DNA from: DATAXI01 sp963756185
Lineage (GTDB): Bacteria > Verrucomicrobiota > Verrucomicrobiia > Chthoniobacterales > Chthoniobacteraceae
DNA: 64,000 nucleotides
Direction of reading: 5' to 3'
Assembly: GCA_963756185.1 (NCBI GenBank)
Contig: CAVWMS010000004.1
Span: 15,462-79,461, forward strand
Part shown: piece by piece, positions 15,944-25,938 of the stretch
Position numbering within the stretch: position 1 is the first letter of the stretch
Layout: every line of letters starts with the position of its first letter
Position numbers and translations under genes: made by a program
The notes under the pieces: model-generated
The model's database searches: none
What the model saw: the letters and a program-made list of their open reading frames with translations, nothing else
What the model was told of the DNA's origin: nothing

Positions 15944-18900
15944 CTACGATCCTGAAACCACCAGTTGCAGGAAGCGATGGGGCTGGGAGGTGATGGGAGT
16001 GTTGTCTACGGCGGTTACGGCGCCGCTGTTATCGGTGACGGTGGCGCCGGTTTGCGTCCAGGAGTTTCCGCCGGCGGCCCGGGTGGCGAGCGTGGTCCAA
16101 TTGACGAGGTCATCCGATGCCTCGATGTAATAGGTGATGTCCGAGGCGGAGAGGTTGCGGTTGAATTGGAGTTCGAGCGCGCCGCCGGAAATGGAGAGCA
16201 GCGGCAGGCCGGTTTGGGAACTGACCTTCGGGTTCATGCCGAGGGCGTACTTGATGAGGTTGACAACGCCATCGCCGGCGGGGTTGGCCTGGTCGGCGGC
16301 GTTGCCGGTGTTCTCGGCAATGTCGAAATATTGGAGGCGCCAGCTCTGGATGGGTGTCGCGGTCACGATGACGGCGAAGGTCCCGTCAGTGACCAGCGTG
16401 CCGTCGCTGACGAGCAGGCTGACGGTGCCGCTTCCGATTTGCTCGGCGCCCGGCGTGACGGTGACGGTGCGGGTGGCGCCGGTGCCAGTGAGGGCGAGGC
16501 CGCTGGTGGGGAGCAACAGTGCGCTGGATGAGGTGCCGGTGACGGTGAGGTCAGCGGCGGGCGTCACGGCATCGCCTACGGTGAAGGAAAGCGGGCCGGC
16601 GCTGCTATCGACATCGATGCTCTGGCCGGCGGGAGCGGCGACGGTGGGCGGGCCGTTGACGTAAACGAGGAATGATTGGGTGTAGGTGTCCGCGCCGCTG
16701 ACGAGGGTGAGCGTCACGGAGGAGGTGCCGGTCTGGCCGGGGAAGGGCGTGACGGCAACGCTGCGGTCGGCGGCGAAGGTCAAGCCGGTGCCGGAGTCCG
16801 AGCCGCTGAGCATGTCGTAAGTCGAAACGCCCAAGAGGTTTGCGACGTTGTCGTGGGCGGTGGACATCAGGCCCTCGATGTAGCTGCTGCCGGTGGTGTA
16901 GAGGCTGACCTGCGCGGTGCCGCTCATCTGGACCCATGTGCCCGGCGTGCCGTTGTTATCGGGGGCGTAATAGGCGGTGAAATTGCTGCCGGATTTGGCC
17001 AGGCTGAGCCAGACGGGAGGCTCGACCCCGACGGTGTTTTGAATCTGGGCCGCGCTGGCACCGGTGGTGGAACGATACTGGAACGCCACGCCGTTCTCGG
17101 CCGAGACGAGCATGTAGGCGAAGGCGGCATTCGAGGCCGTGCCCGAGCGCATCATGACGCCGGCCTTGCACCAGGTATTGACCGTGCCGACAGTGGTGAC
17201 GCGGCAGGTCAACTGGCCGTCGCCGCTCACGTTTTGATAGAGGATCTGGCCGGCGTCGGCGGTGCCGTAAATATCCGCGCCGCTGGCCCATTGGGTGATG
17301 ACCTGGCCAGGAATGGAGTTGCCCGCGGCGTCGACTGAACCAACGTCGGTGTTGCTCCATGGGTTGCTCGCGGAAGTGATGACGATGTCATCGTTGGGAA
17401 GCAGCGAAGGATTCGAGGAATTGGCAACGACATCGAGGGTGCCGGTGCCGCTGACCATGAGCGGAATCCCGCTGGCGGTGTGGCTTTCATCGACGTAAAC
17501 CGTGTCGAGCGGCGACATTGCCAGGTCGGGATCGCCGCCCGAGCCGCTTACGTTGACCAAAAAGCTGCTGGGGGCAAGGTTCACGCCATCGCCGCAGTCC
17601 GCGACCACCACGCCGCTGCCGTTCTGGTTCGCCGCCGGCGTGATGGTGAGGCTGCGAATGGTGCCGGTGCCGCTCCAGGTGAGGCCGCTCGAGGGAAAAA
17701 GGGCGGTGTTGTTCGAGCTGGCGCTCATGGTGAGGATGTAGGGCTCGACCCGCGAGTCGCCAATGGTGAAGGGAATGGTGACGCTGGAATTGGTGGTGAT
17801 GGATTGGGTTGTCGTCGAGCTGATGGAGGGCAGGTAAACCCAGATGGGGAATGCGCTCCACGAAGTCTCGATGCCGTCCTTCACTGCAAGAATGATGGTC
17901 GCGGTGCCGCCGGTGTCGTTTGTCGGCGTCACGGTGACGGTTCGGTTGCTGCCGGAGCCGCCGATGGAGATATCGGCTGTGGGGACGAGGGTGTTGTTGG
18001 TCGAGGTGGCGCTGACCACCAGCGACCCGATGGAAGCGGAGGTCGAGCCAATGGTAAACGAGAGCGGCCCGACGGTCTGGCCCTCGCTGACCATCTGCCA
18101 CGGGAAAGATGAGATGGTTGGGGCGGTGTCAACGACCACGCCGAACGAATTGGTGGCCGTGCTGACGCCGTCGCTGACACTCGTGGTAACGGTGCAGGAG
18201 CCGGTCTGGTTGGGAGTGGGGGTGACGGTGAGGATCCAGTTTGCGCCGCTGCCGCTGAGGGAGAGGCCGCTTTGCTGGATAAGCACGGGATTTGAGGAAG
18301 TGGCAGTCACGACCTCTGTGCTGAGCGCGGCCTGGGAATCGGTGACAGTCAGGTAAAGGGGAACGCTGGAGGAATTGGGAGCGATGGTCTGTGTGACCAC
18401 AGTCGAGATCATCAATTCTGGAAAGATGCGGACCAACTGGGTGTCGCCGGCGGGAACGGTGTAGGAGTAGGAGCCGTTGAATACGCCCTGGCTCTGCTGG
18501 CGCCAGAGATCGACCACGGTCTGGTTGCCGGAGATGCCGAGCTCGGACCAGGTTGCGGTGGCGTTGGATGAAGCGGCGCTGCCTGTATTGACGAGAGCCA
18601 CGGCAATGGAACCGTCCTCGAGGTGCTTTTCATAAACGCAGAAAGAGCCGGTGGTGATGGTGCCAGCCACGGGCACGGCCTGGTTGCCCAATGCGTCCTG
18701 GTCGAGGGCGATGACTTCGGCATTGGTGCAGAGACTCAACTCGAACGACCCGATGTTGGTCATGTTCGTGCCGAGCAGGAGCGGCGCCTCGAGCATGCAC
18801 CACATGCTGATGTGGGTGGTCTCCTCGTTGTCCGTCATGCCGCCGTTGCCGATTTCGAGCATGTCGGGATCGCTCCAATGGCCGGGGCCGGCGTAGGGAG

Positions 18901-19969
18901 CCCATGCGGCGGCGTCGCTGATTTCAGTGATCATGCGCGACCAACTGTCGCTGATGTCGCCGTCGGTACGGTAGGAGTTCGCCACCTGGTCCAGCGATTG
19001 CACATTGCTGATGGGAGTGCTGTTCGAGAGGCTGAAAATGATGTCGCGCCCGCTGGCCGCCAGCGTGTTGTACATCAGCGTGGTCTCGGGCAACTCGATC
19101 GGGTTCCAGTCGTACTTCAAATAATCGATGCCCCATTGCGCCCACTGCGTGACGTCGTTTTGCACGAAGCTGTAACGGCAGACCGCCCATGGAACCAGGT
19201 TGTCGTTGAGCAACTCAGGATTGGTGTCGTGAACCCATGTGCCCTGGGGGTTTTCAGCGGTCTCGGCGGGGTGTCCGCCATAGGATTGCGCCCACGGCGA
19301 GGAGTAGATGCCGCACTTGAGGCCCATGGCGTGCAACTGGGCGTACATCGACGCGATGGTCGGGAATGTCGAGGTGTCGCCGGTTAGGGCATTCAGGGTG
19401 CCGCTGCGCGCCCCCTGCCAGGTGTCGTCGCAGTTGACGTAGCTCCAGCCGTACTTGGTCAGGTTGTCATTGACGAAGGCGCTGCCGGTGGCCAGCAGAT
19501 CGGATTCGGTGACACCGCTGCCGAAGGCGTTCCAACTGTTCCAGCCCATGGCGGGGGTGAGCGAGATGGTGGGACCGCAGACGATGCGAAAGGACCGCTG
19601 CGCGGTGCCGTAGCTGTTCGACGCGGTCAGCGTCGTCATGTAGGTGCCGGCAGTGCTGATGGTGCCGGTGATTTCACCGGTGCCGGCGTTGATCGAAATG
19701 CCGGCGGGCAGCGAATTGGCGCTGTAGGTCATCGGTGAAGAGCCGGTGACCGGGACGTAATAGAGGAAGAGGTTTCCCGGGCGGACACCGAAGACGTCGG
19801 GGCCGTTGATGATCGGGTAGGCCGGGGCTGGTGGCGTCAGGATCTGGCCGTGGGCGGCCAGCGAGACGGCGAGGGAGCAGACTGCAAAGAGCAGGAGCCT
19901 CGGGAGGAATAAGGGGACGCGACGCGAAACGACGGCGCGACGGCGCTTGGGATGGTGCTGGGGGCGCAA
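15944..19969 (-). CDS. Secreted GH27-type alpha-galactosidase, multi-domain, paralogue 1
   Basis: The 1341-residue protein starts at TTG (19969) with a signal peptide ending near AAHGQ. A putative-Ig domain (about 45-132) precedes the GH27 catalytic barrel (about 135-430), which has MGWNSWNAFG, NCDDTW, GLKCGIYSSPW, the nucleophile Asp287 in YLKYDWN and the acid/base Asp338 in YRTDGDISDSW. A beta-sandwich, Ig-like repeats (about 525-830) and a concanavalin-like domain (about 850-1010; SGADIYGTADAGQ) follow. The last 135 residues form the recurrent WRLQYF ... GDGVVNLIKYALGMNP module. It should hydrolyse terminal alpha-D-galactosides outside the cytoplasm. It is the last of three tandem paralogues on this strand. 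Confidence 0.9.
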   Translation of the reverse strand: MRPQHHPKRRRAVVSRRVPLFLPRLLLFAVCSLAVSLAAHGQILTPPAPAYPIINGPDVFGVRPGNLFLYYVPVTGSSPMTYSANSLPAGISINAGTGEITGTISTAGTYMTTLTASNSYGTAQRSFRIVCGPTISLTPAMGWNSWNAFGSGVTESDLLATGSAFVNDNLTKYGWSYVNCDDTWQGARSGTLNALTGDTSTFPTIASMYAQLHAMGLKCGIYSSPWAQSYGGHPAETAENPQGTWVHDTNPELLNDNLVPWAVCRYSFVQNDVTQWAQWGIDYLKYDWNPIELPETTLMYNTLAASGRDIIFSLSNSTPISNVQSLDQVANSYRTDGDISDSWSRMITEISDAAAWAPYAGPGHWSDPDMLEIGNGGMTDNEETTHISMWCMLEAPLLLGTNMTNIGSFELSLCTNAEVIALDQDALGNQAVPVAGTITTGSFCVYEKHLEDGSIAVALVNTGSAASSNATATWSELGISGNQTVVDLWRQQSQGVFNGSYSYTVPAGDTQLVRIFPELMISTVVTQTIAPNSSSVPLYLTVTDSQAALSTEVVTATSSNPVLIQQSGLSLSGSGANWILTVTPTPNQTGSCTVTTSVSDGVSTATNSFGVVVDTAPTISSFPWQMVSEGQTVGPLSFTIGSTSASIGSLVVSATSTNNTLVPTADISIGGSGSNRTVTVTPTNDTGGTATIILAVKDGIETSWSAFPIWVYLPSISSTTTQSITTNSSVTIPFTIGDSRVEPYILTMSASSNNTALFPSSGLTWSGTGTIRSLTITPAANQNGSGVVVADCGDGVNLAPSSFLVNVSGSGGDPDLAMSPLDTVYVDESHTASGIPLMVSGTGTLDVVANSSNPSLLPNDDIVITSASNPWSNTDVGSVDAAGNSIPGQVITQWASGADIYGTADAGQILYQNVSGDGQLTCRVTTVGTVNTWCKAGVMMRSGTASNAAFAYMLVSAENGVAFQYRSTTGASAAQIQNTVGVEPPVWLSLAKSGSNFTAYYAPDNNGTPGTWVQMSGTAQVSLYTTGSSYIEGLMSTAHDNVANLLGVSTYDMLSGSDSGTGLTFAADRSVAVTPFPGQTGTSSVTLTLVSGADTYTQSFLVYVNGPPTVAAPAGQSIDVDSSAGPLSFTVGDAVTPAADLTVTGTSSSALLLPTSGLALTGTGATRTVTVTPGAEQIGSGTVSLLVSDGTLVTDGTFAVIVTATPIQSWRLQYFDIAENTGNAADQANPAGDGVVNLIKYALGMNPKVSSQTGLPLLSISGGALELQFNRNLSASDITYYIEASDDLVNWTTLATRAAGGNSWTQTGATVTDNSGAVTAVDNTPITSQPHRFLQLVVSGS

Positions 19970-20045
19970 GTTATGCAGGGGTTGGTTGGGGCACCCTGTT
20001 GATATATCGTAAGAGAGCAGGCCGAGGGGCGCAATTCTTATATGC
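19970..20045 (-). promoter_or_regulatory. Duplicated leader upstream of GH27 paralogue 1
   Basis: This short region is nearly identical to 25818-25895, upstream of paralogue 2. Shared strings on the plus strand include GGTTGGTTGGGGCACCCT and TTGATATATCGTAAGAGAGC. It must carry the translation start and probably the promoter, but I cannot assign -35/-10 boxes with confidence. Shared leaders suggest shared control. Confidence 0.5.
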
Positions 20046-20086
20046 GCGCACCGCCCAAAGCGGCGTTTTTGAATGTCCCGGGCCGG

Positions 20087-21487
20087 TTACGGACCCGATA
20101 CCTGCAACTGGAGGAAGCGGTGGGGCTGCGAACCGATGGGAGTGTTGTCCACGGCGGTCACGGCGCCATTTACATCGGTGACGGTGGCGCCGGTTTGCGT
20201 CCAGGAATCGCCGCCGGCGGCCCAGGTGGCGAGGGTGGTCCAGTTCACCATATCGTCGGAAGCCTGGACGTAATAGGTGATGTCCGAGGCTGAGGTATTG
20301 CGGTTGAACGTGATCTCGAGCGAGCCGCCCGTTGCAGAGAGCACCGGCAGGCCGGACTGGGAATTGACGTTCGGGTTCATTCCGAGGGCGTATTTGATCA
20401 AGTTGACGATGCCGTCGCCGGACGGGTTTGCCGTATCGGCCGCGTTGCCGGTATTGGCGGTGGTGCCGAAATAATCGAAGCGCCACGTCTGAGCGGGGCT
20501 GCCGGTGACGGTGACCTCAAACGTGCCGTCCGTGGTGAGCGTGCCGTCGCTAACCAGGATGGTGACAACACCGCTGCCCAGTGTATCCACCGCGGGCGTG
20601 ACCGTAATGGTGCGGCTGGCCCCGGCGCCGCCCAGCGCCAGGCCGCTGGGCGGCAGCAGGGCGCTGTTCGAGGCGGTGACGGTGACAATGAGATCGGCCG
20701 GCGGGACGAGACTATCGCCAATGGTGAAGGAAAGGGCGCCAGTGCTCGCATTGACGCTGAGGTTCTGGCTGGCGATGCTGGTGATGGTGGGCAGCGGAAT
20801 CAAATCCAGGTTCACCTTTCCCGCGACGCTGGTGTCGACCTGGTAGGCGTAATTCGGCGAAGGTGTTACCCCGATGCTCAGCCCGTTGTTGATTAGCGCG
20901 CCGCTGTAGCTGATGAGATTGTAGGTCCCGCTGGTCATTCCGCCGGTGTTTACCACGTTCAATGTCCCGCCCAGGGTCACGTTGCCGTTTACGGCGACAA
21001 TCCCGCCGGATGTTCCTACTCCGCTCTGCAAAGCGGCGCTTGCGGTCAATACGAGGTTGTTGTTGACGGTCAGCGTCCCGCTGTTGGCCAACCCGGGTGA
21101 GAGCGTCCCGCTCACCGTTACCGGACCGCCGATCGCCCCGGTGCCGCCGAGCACCCCCTGGCTTGCGACGGTTACCACACCGCTGCCCAGGGCGCTGCCG
21201 GCCGTGTTGGCAGCCAGGAGCAGACCGCCGTTGATAATCGTCCCGCCGCTGTAGGTGTTCGCGGAGGTCAGCTCCAGGGTTCCCGAGGAAACGGCCAGGG
21301 CCGTGGTCTGGTCGCCGCCGCTAATCGTATCCTGAATGACACCCCCGAAATGATTGAAGGTCGAGCCTCCCGCAAATGTCAGCGTGCCGCTCGCGGTCGT
21401 GCTGCTGTTGCCAATCGCGCTGGCGCCGCTGCCGGCATTGAGCAGCCCGCCGATAGTCGCGCTGTAGCCGTTGATGTCGAGCGTGCG
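20087..21487 (-). CDS. C-terminal part of GH27 paralogue 2, after the frameshift
   Basis: An ATG exists only at 21178 (363 residues), but the same frame continues protein-like up to about 21487 as TLDINGYSATIGGLL ... GGSTFNHFGGVI ... ANTYSGGTIINGGLLLA. It joins the autotransporter-associated beta-strand repeats of the upstream frame. The rest has an Ig-like repeat and the recurrent C-terminal module WRFDYFGTTANTGNAAD ... NLIKYALGMNPNV. It is therefore not a separate gene but the 3' part of the 21321-25880 gene. Confidence 0.82.
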   Translation of the reverse strand, partial: RTLDINGYSATIGGLLNAGSGASAIGNSSTTASGTLTFAGGSTFNHFGGVIQDTISGGDQTTALAVSSGTLELTSANTYSGGTIINGGLLLAANTAGSALGSGVVTVASQGVLGGTGAIGGPVTVSGTLSPGLANSGTLTVNNNLVLTASAALQSGVGTSGGIVAVNGNVTLGGTLNVVNTGGMTSGTYNLISYSGALINNGLSIGVTPSPNYAYQVDTSVAGKVNLDLIPLPTITSIASQNLSVNASTGALSFTIGDSLVPPADLIVTVTASNSALLPPSGLALGGAGASRTITVTPAVDTLGSGVVTILVSDGTLTTDGTFEVTVTGSPAQTWRFDYFGTTANTGNAADTANPSGDGIVNLIKYALGMNPNVNSQSGLPVLSATGGSLEITFNRNTSASDITYYVQASDDMVNWTTLATWAAGGDSWTQTGATVTDVNGAVTAVDNTPIGSQPHRFLQLQVSGP

Positions 21488-24400
21488 CCGTGTTCTGCGT
21501 CAAGCTGCCGGTGCTCGCGCCACCGTAACCGAGCGTCAGGGTACCCGAGGTGGGCAGCGCGTTGCTGACGCCCAATTGCAAGGTGCCTGCATCCACGTAG
21601 GTGCCACCGCTCCAGTTATTGCCGGTATTGCTCAGGTTCAAGATCGAAGTTTCGGACTTCTCGAGCGCGTAGCCGTTGCCGCCGTCAGTGATCGGGCCGC
21701 CGATGCTGGTCGTGTTGCTGACAGCGAGCAGGATCGTCGAATCCATCGACAGGGCGCCCGTCATTGCTGTGACGGCAGAGATGCGAAGCACGCCAAACGG
21801 CGAGCCGTCCCCATTGTATTGCGTGCCGGAGAGAACCCAGTTGTTATTGAAGGTAAACGGCTGATCCGCCGTGTTATCGACGAAATACTCGCCGCCGCTC
21901 TGCACCGTGATCGTCGATGCGTTGACGAATTCGTCGTAGGCCGAATAGCCGGTCACGTCGCTGGATACCTGCAACCGCGCGCCGGTGCCGACGGTGATCG
22001 GCCCGTTGAAGCCGGCATTGCTGCCATCCAGCTTGACCGCGTAATTACCGCCGCCATGGAGGAGTGCGAGCGCGCCGGTGCCGCTCAACCCGGTCAGGAA
22101 GCCGCTGGACGGACTGCCGCTGTAATCGAACTCGAGCGCGCCGTTGTCGCTGACCTGCGTGGCAGAGCCATTGACCGTCGCTTTGCCCAGGGCGGCGGTG
22201 GCATTGCCACCGGTGCCCACTTCCAAAATGGCGCCGGAGTTGATGACGGTGGCGCCCGTGTAGGTATTGTCACCGGTGAGGATGAGCGTGCCGGTGCCGC
22301 TGGCCGTGAGACCTTGCGTGCCGGCGAGGATGGCGGTGATGAGCGCCCACTGGTTCTCGACTGTAATGGTGGGCGCGGCGCCGGCGCCGCTGAGCGTCAG
22401 CGAGCCGCCGCTGCTGCCGGTATTGAGAATCCAGCCGTAGGGCGCGGTATCGCCAAACAAGACGTTGCCGATCAATTGCGGGGCGTCGAGGGTCACGGCG
22501 GCGTTCGCACCCAAGGTGAGCGTGCTAAAGTCCGCGGTGTAGCCGCTGCCACTGGGGATGCCGCCGCCCTGCCAATTTGCCGACCCCGTCCAGGAGCCGC
22601 CGGCGGCGCTGATCCAGATTCCATCACTGGTCGGCAGCACGGTGATGGTCAGCGCCCCGGTGCCGGTGCCGGCGATATTGCTTGCGCTGATGGCAACGCT
22701 GCTGGCGCCCGTGGCCGTCGGCGTGCCGCTGATCAAGCCGGTGCTCGGGCTCACGCTCAGGCCGCCAGGCAGCCCCGTGGCAGTATAGCTGGTGGGATCG
22801 TTGCTCGCCGGGATCTGGTAACTGAACGAGCCGCCGACGGTCCCAGTCGCGCTCAACCCGCTGGCGATTACGGGCTGCACCGGCGTGGCCGACACTTCGA
22901 TTGTCAGCGCCGCGCTGCCGGTGCCCGCGACATTGCTTGCGCTGATGGTAACGCCGCTGGTGCCCGTGGCAGTCGGCGTGCCGCTGATCAAGCCGGTGCT
23001 TGTGCTTACGCTGAGGCCGCCTGGCAGCCCGGCGGCATTATAACCGGTAGGGCTGTTGCTCGCGGTGATCTGGTAACTGAACGCGCCGACGATATAACCC
23101 GTGGCGCTGGACGCGCTCGTGATTACGGGCGGCAGTTGCGGCGACACGGCGATCGTCAAGGTCGCGCTGCCGGTGCCTACGGCATTGCTTGCGCTGATGG
23201 TAACGCCGCTGGTGCCTGTGGTCGTCGGCGCGCCGCTGATCACGCCGGTGCTTGTGTTTACGCTCAAGCCCGCAGGCAGCCCCGCGGCATTATAACTGGT
23301 AGGGCTGTTACTCGCCGTGATCTGGTAACTGAACGCACCGCCGACGTTACCCGCCGCGCTCGACCCGCTCGTGATTACGGGCGACGCCGAGCCGGTGACC
23401 GTCAACTGGAAGTTGCTCGTCGCGGTGTTGACGCCGTCGCTGACGCTTGCATACACGGTGGCCGTACCGCTCTGATTTGCCGCGGGGGTGACCGTGATCG
23501 TGCGCTGGGTGCCGGTGCCGCTGGCGACAATGGAGCCTGAGGGGAGGAGGGTTGAGTTATTCGAAGTTCCGGTGACGGTGAGCAGGTAGGGTTCGACCCT
23601 GGAATCGCCAATGTTCACGGTGGTGGTTCCGCTCATGTTCGTGCCGAGGTTCAGCGTCGCCGGCGTCGTAATCGTTGGCAGATAAATCCAGATTGGGAAT
23701 GCACTCCATCGCGTGTCGATGCCATCGCTGACGGAAACGATGATGGTGGCGGTGCCGCCGGTGTTGTTTGCCGGTGTGACAGTGACGGTGCGGTTGGTGC
23801 CGGAGCCGCCTAGCGTGATATTGCCTGTGGGCACCATGGTGTTGTTTGTGGAAGTGGCACTCACGACGAGGGAATCGGCCGACGTGTTCTGATCACTGAC
23901 GGTGAAAGCGAGCGGGCCGACGGTGGTGTTCTGATTGACCAACTGCCAGGGGATGGCGGAGATGGAGGGCGGGGTGTTGACGGTGAGATTAAAGGAATTG
24001 GTTGCCGTGCTGATGCCGTCGTTGACCATCATCGAGATGGTGCAGGAGCCGGTGAGATTGGCCGCGGGCGTGACGGTGAGGATCCAGTTTGCGCCGCTGC
24101 CGTTAAGCGAGAGGCCGCTTTGCGGGACCAGCGTCGGATTCGAAGAGGTGGCGGTCACGGCTTCGGTGCTGATCGCCGCCTGGGAATCGGTGACTGTAAG
24201 GTAAATGGGCGCGGTTGATGTATTCGGTGCAATTTCCTGTGCGGCGATGGTGGAGATCATCAGCGGCGGATACATACGGACCAACTGGGTGTCGCCGGCG
24301 GGGACGGTGTAGGAGTAGGAGCCGTTGAATACGCCCTGGCTTTGCTGGCGCCAGAGATCGACCACGGTCTGGCTGCCGGAGATGCCGAGTTCGGACCAGG

Positions 24401-25880
24401 TGGCGGTGGCGTTGGATGAAGCGGTGGTGCCGGTGTTGACCAGGGCCACCGCGATCGAACCGTCCTCGAGGTGCTTTTCATAGACGCAGAAGGAGCCGCT
24501 GGTGATGCTCCCAGCCACGGGCACGGCCTGGTTGCCCAATGCATCCTGGTCGAGGGCAATGACTTCGGCATTGGTGCAGAGACTCAACTCGAATGAGCCG
24601 ATCTTGGTCATGTTGGTGCCGAGCAGGAGCGGCGCCTCGAGCATGCACCACATGCTGATGTGGGTGGTCTCCTCGTTGTCCGTCATGCCGCCGTTGCCGA
24701 TTTCGAGCATGTCGGGGTCGCTCCAATGGCCCGGCGCGGCGTAGGGCGCCCATGCGGCGGCGTCGCTGATCTCAGTGATCATGCGCGACCAACTGTCGCT
24801 GATGTCGCCGTCGGTACGGTAGGAGTTCGCCACCTGGTCCAGCGATTGCACATTGCTGATAGGGGTGCTGTTCGAGAGGCTTAAAATGATGTCGCGCCCG
24901 CTGGCCGCCAGCGTGTTGTACATCAACGTGGTCTCGGGCAACTCGATCGGGTTCCAGTCGTACTTTAAATAATCGATGCCCCATTCCGCCCACTGGGTGA
25001 CGTCATTCTGCACGAAGCTGTAGCGGCAGACCGCCCATGGGACCAGGTTCTTGTTGGTCAACTCGGGATTGTTGTCCACGACCCAGGTGCCCTGGGCGTT
25101 TTCAGCGGTCTCGGCGGGGTGATGGCCGTAGGACTGCGCCCACGGCGAGGAGTAAATGCCACACTTGAGGCCCATGGCATGCAACTGGGCGTACATCGAT
25201 CCGATGTTCGGGAAAGTCGATGTGTCGCCAGTGAGCGCATTCAAGGTGCCGCTGCGCGCCGCCTGCCAGGTGTCGTCGCAGTTGACGTAGATCCAGCCGT
25301 ACTTGGTCAGGTTGTCATTGACGAAGGCGCTGCCGGTGGCCAGCAGGTCGGATTGGGTGACACCGCTGCCGAAGGCATTCCAACTGTTCCAGCCCATGGC
25401 GGGGGTGAGCGAGATGGTGGGACCGCAGACGATGCGAAAGGACTTCTGCGCGGCGCCGTAGCTGTTCGACGCGGTCAGCGTCGTCATGTAGGTGCCGGCG
25501 GCGCTGATGGTGCCGGTGATTTCACCAGTGCCGGCGTTGATCGAAATGCCGGCGGGCAGCGAATTGGCGCCGTAGGTCATCGGCGAGGAGCCGGTGACCG
25601 GGACGTAATAGAGGAAGAGGTTTCCCGGGCGGACGCCGAAGACGTCAGGGCCGTTGATGATCGGGTAGGCCGGGGGCGGCGGAGTCAGGATCTGGCCGTG
25701 GGCGGCCAGCGAGACGGCGAGGGAGCAGACTGCAAAGAGCAGGAGCCTCGGGAGGGATAAGGGGACGCGACGCGGAACGACGGCGCGACGGCGCTTGGGA
25801 TGGTGCTGGGGACGCAAGTTTTGCAGGGGTTGGTTGGGGCACCCTATTGATATATCGTAAGAGAGCAGGCCGGGGGGCAC
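21321..25880 (-). CDS. Secreted GH27-type alpha-galactosidase, paralogue 2, frameshifted
   Basis: The TTG at 25817 aligns with the start of paralogue 1; an ATG at 25880 lies further upstream. Signal peptide, putative-Ig and GH27 domains are almost identical to paralogue 1, including YLKYDWN and YRTDGDISDSW. After the Ig-like region it has three putative-Ig repeats (FSYQITASNSPTSYNAAGLP type). Autotransporter-associated beta-strand repeats follow (LILTGDNTYTGATVINSG) in place of the concanavalin-like domain. Near 21485-21490 the frame breaks after GSLTQNTA; a one-base indel joins it to 20087-21487. The whole gene would encode about 1900 residues. Confidence 0.87.
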   Translation of the reverse strand: MPPGLLSYDISIGCPNQPLQNLRPQHHPKRRRAVVPRRVPLSLPRLLLFAVCSLAVSLAAHGQILTPPPPAYPIINGPDVFGVRPGNLFLYYVPVTGSSPMTYGANSLPAGISINAGTGEITGTISAAGTYMTTLTASNSYGAAQKSFRIVCGPTISLTPAMGWNSWNAFGSGVTQSDLLATGSAFVNDNLTKYGWIYVNCDDTWQAARSGTLNALTGDTSTFPNIGSMYAQLHAMGLKCGIYSSPWAQSYGHHPAETAENAQGTWVVDNNPELTNKNLVPWAVCRYSFVQNDVTQWAEWGIDYLKYDWNPIELPETTLMYNTLAASGRDIILSLSNSTPISNVQSLDQVANSYRTDGDISDSWSRMITEISDAAAWAPYAAPGHWSDPDMLEIGNGGMTDNEETTHISMWCMLEAPLLLGTNMTKIGSFELSLCTNAEVIALDQDALGNQAVPVAGSITSGSFCVYEKHLEDGSIAVALVNTGTTASSNATATWSELGISGSQTVVDLWRQQSQGVFNGSYSYTVPAGDTQLVRMYPPLMISTIAAQEIAPNTSTAPIYLTVTDSQAAISTEAVTATSSNPTLVPQSGLSLNGSGANWILTVTPAANLTGSCTISMMVNDGISTATNSFNLTVNTPPSISAIPWQLVNQNTTVGPLAFTVSDQNTSADSLVVSATSTNNTMVPTGNITLGGSGTNRTVTVTPANNTGGTATIIVSVSDGIDTRWSAFPIWIYLPTITTPATLNLGTNMSGTTTVNIGDSRVEPYLLTVTGTSNNSTLLPSGSIVASGTGTQRTITVTPAANQSGTATVYASVSDGVNTATSNFQLTVTGSASPVITSGSSAAGNVGGAFSYQITASNSPTSYNAAGLPAGLSVNTSTGVISGAPTTTGTSGVTISASNAVGTGSATLTIAVSPQLPPVITSASSATGYIVGAFSYQITASNSPTGYNAAGLPGGLSVSTSTGLISGTPTATGTSGVTISASNVAGTGSAALTIEVSATPVQPVIASGLSATGTVGGSFSYQIPASNDPTSYTATGLPGGLSVSPSTGLISGTPTATGASSVAISASNIAGTGTGALTITVLPTSDGIWISAAGGSWTGSANWQGGGIPSGSGYTADFSTLTLGANAAVTLDAPQLIGNVLFGDTAPYGWILNTGSSGGSLTLSGAGAAPTITVENQWALITAILAGTQGLTASGTGTLILTGDNTYTGATVINSGAILEVGTGGNATAALGKATVNGSATQVSDNGALEFDYSGSPSSGFLTGLSGTGALALLHGGGNYAVKLDGSNAGFNGPITVGTGARLQVSSDVTGYSAYDEFVNASTITVQSGGEYFVDNTADQPFTFNNNWVLSGTQYNGDGSPFGVLRISAVTAMTGALSMDSTILLAVSNTTSIGGPITDGGNGYALEKSETSILNLSNTGNNWSGGTYVDAGTLQLGVSNALPTSGTLTLGYGGASTGSLTQNTAHARHQRLQRDYRRAAQCRQRRQRDWQQQHDRERHADICGRLDLQSFRGCHSGYD

Positions 25881-25895
25881 AATTCTTATATGCGC
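25818..25895 (-). promoter_or_regulatory. Duplicated leader upstream of GH27 paralogue 2
   Basis: This is the counterpart of 19970-20045, with only scattered differences. Because gene and leader were duplicated together, the duplication unit includes regulation. Paralogue 3 (25939-30162) has a different leader. Confidence 0.5.
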
Positions 25896-25938
25896 GCGCC
25901 GGACAGAGCGGCGTTTTTAGTTAAATTTTGCGGGCCGG

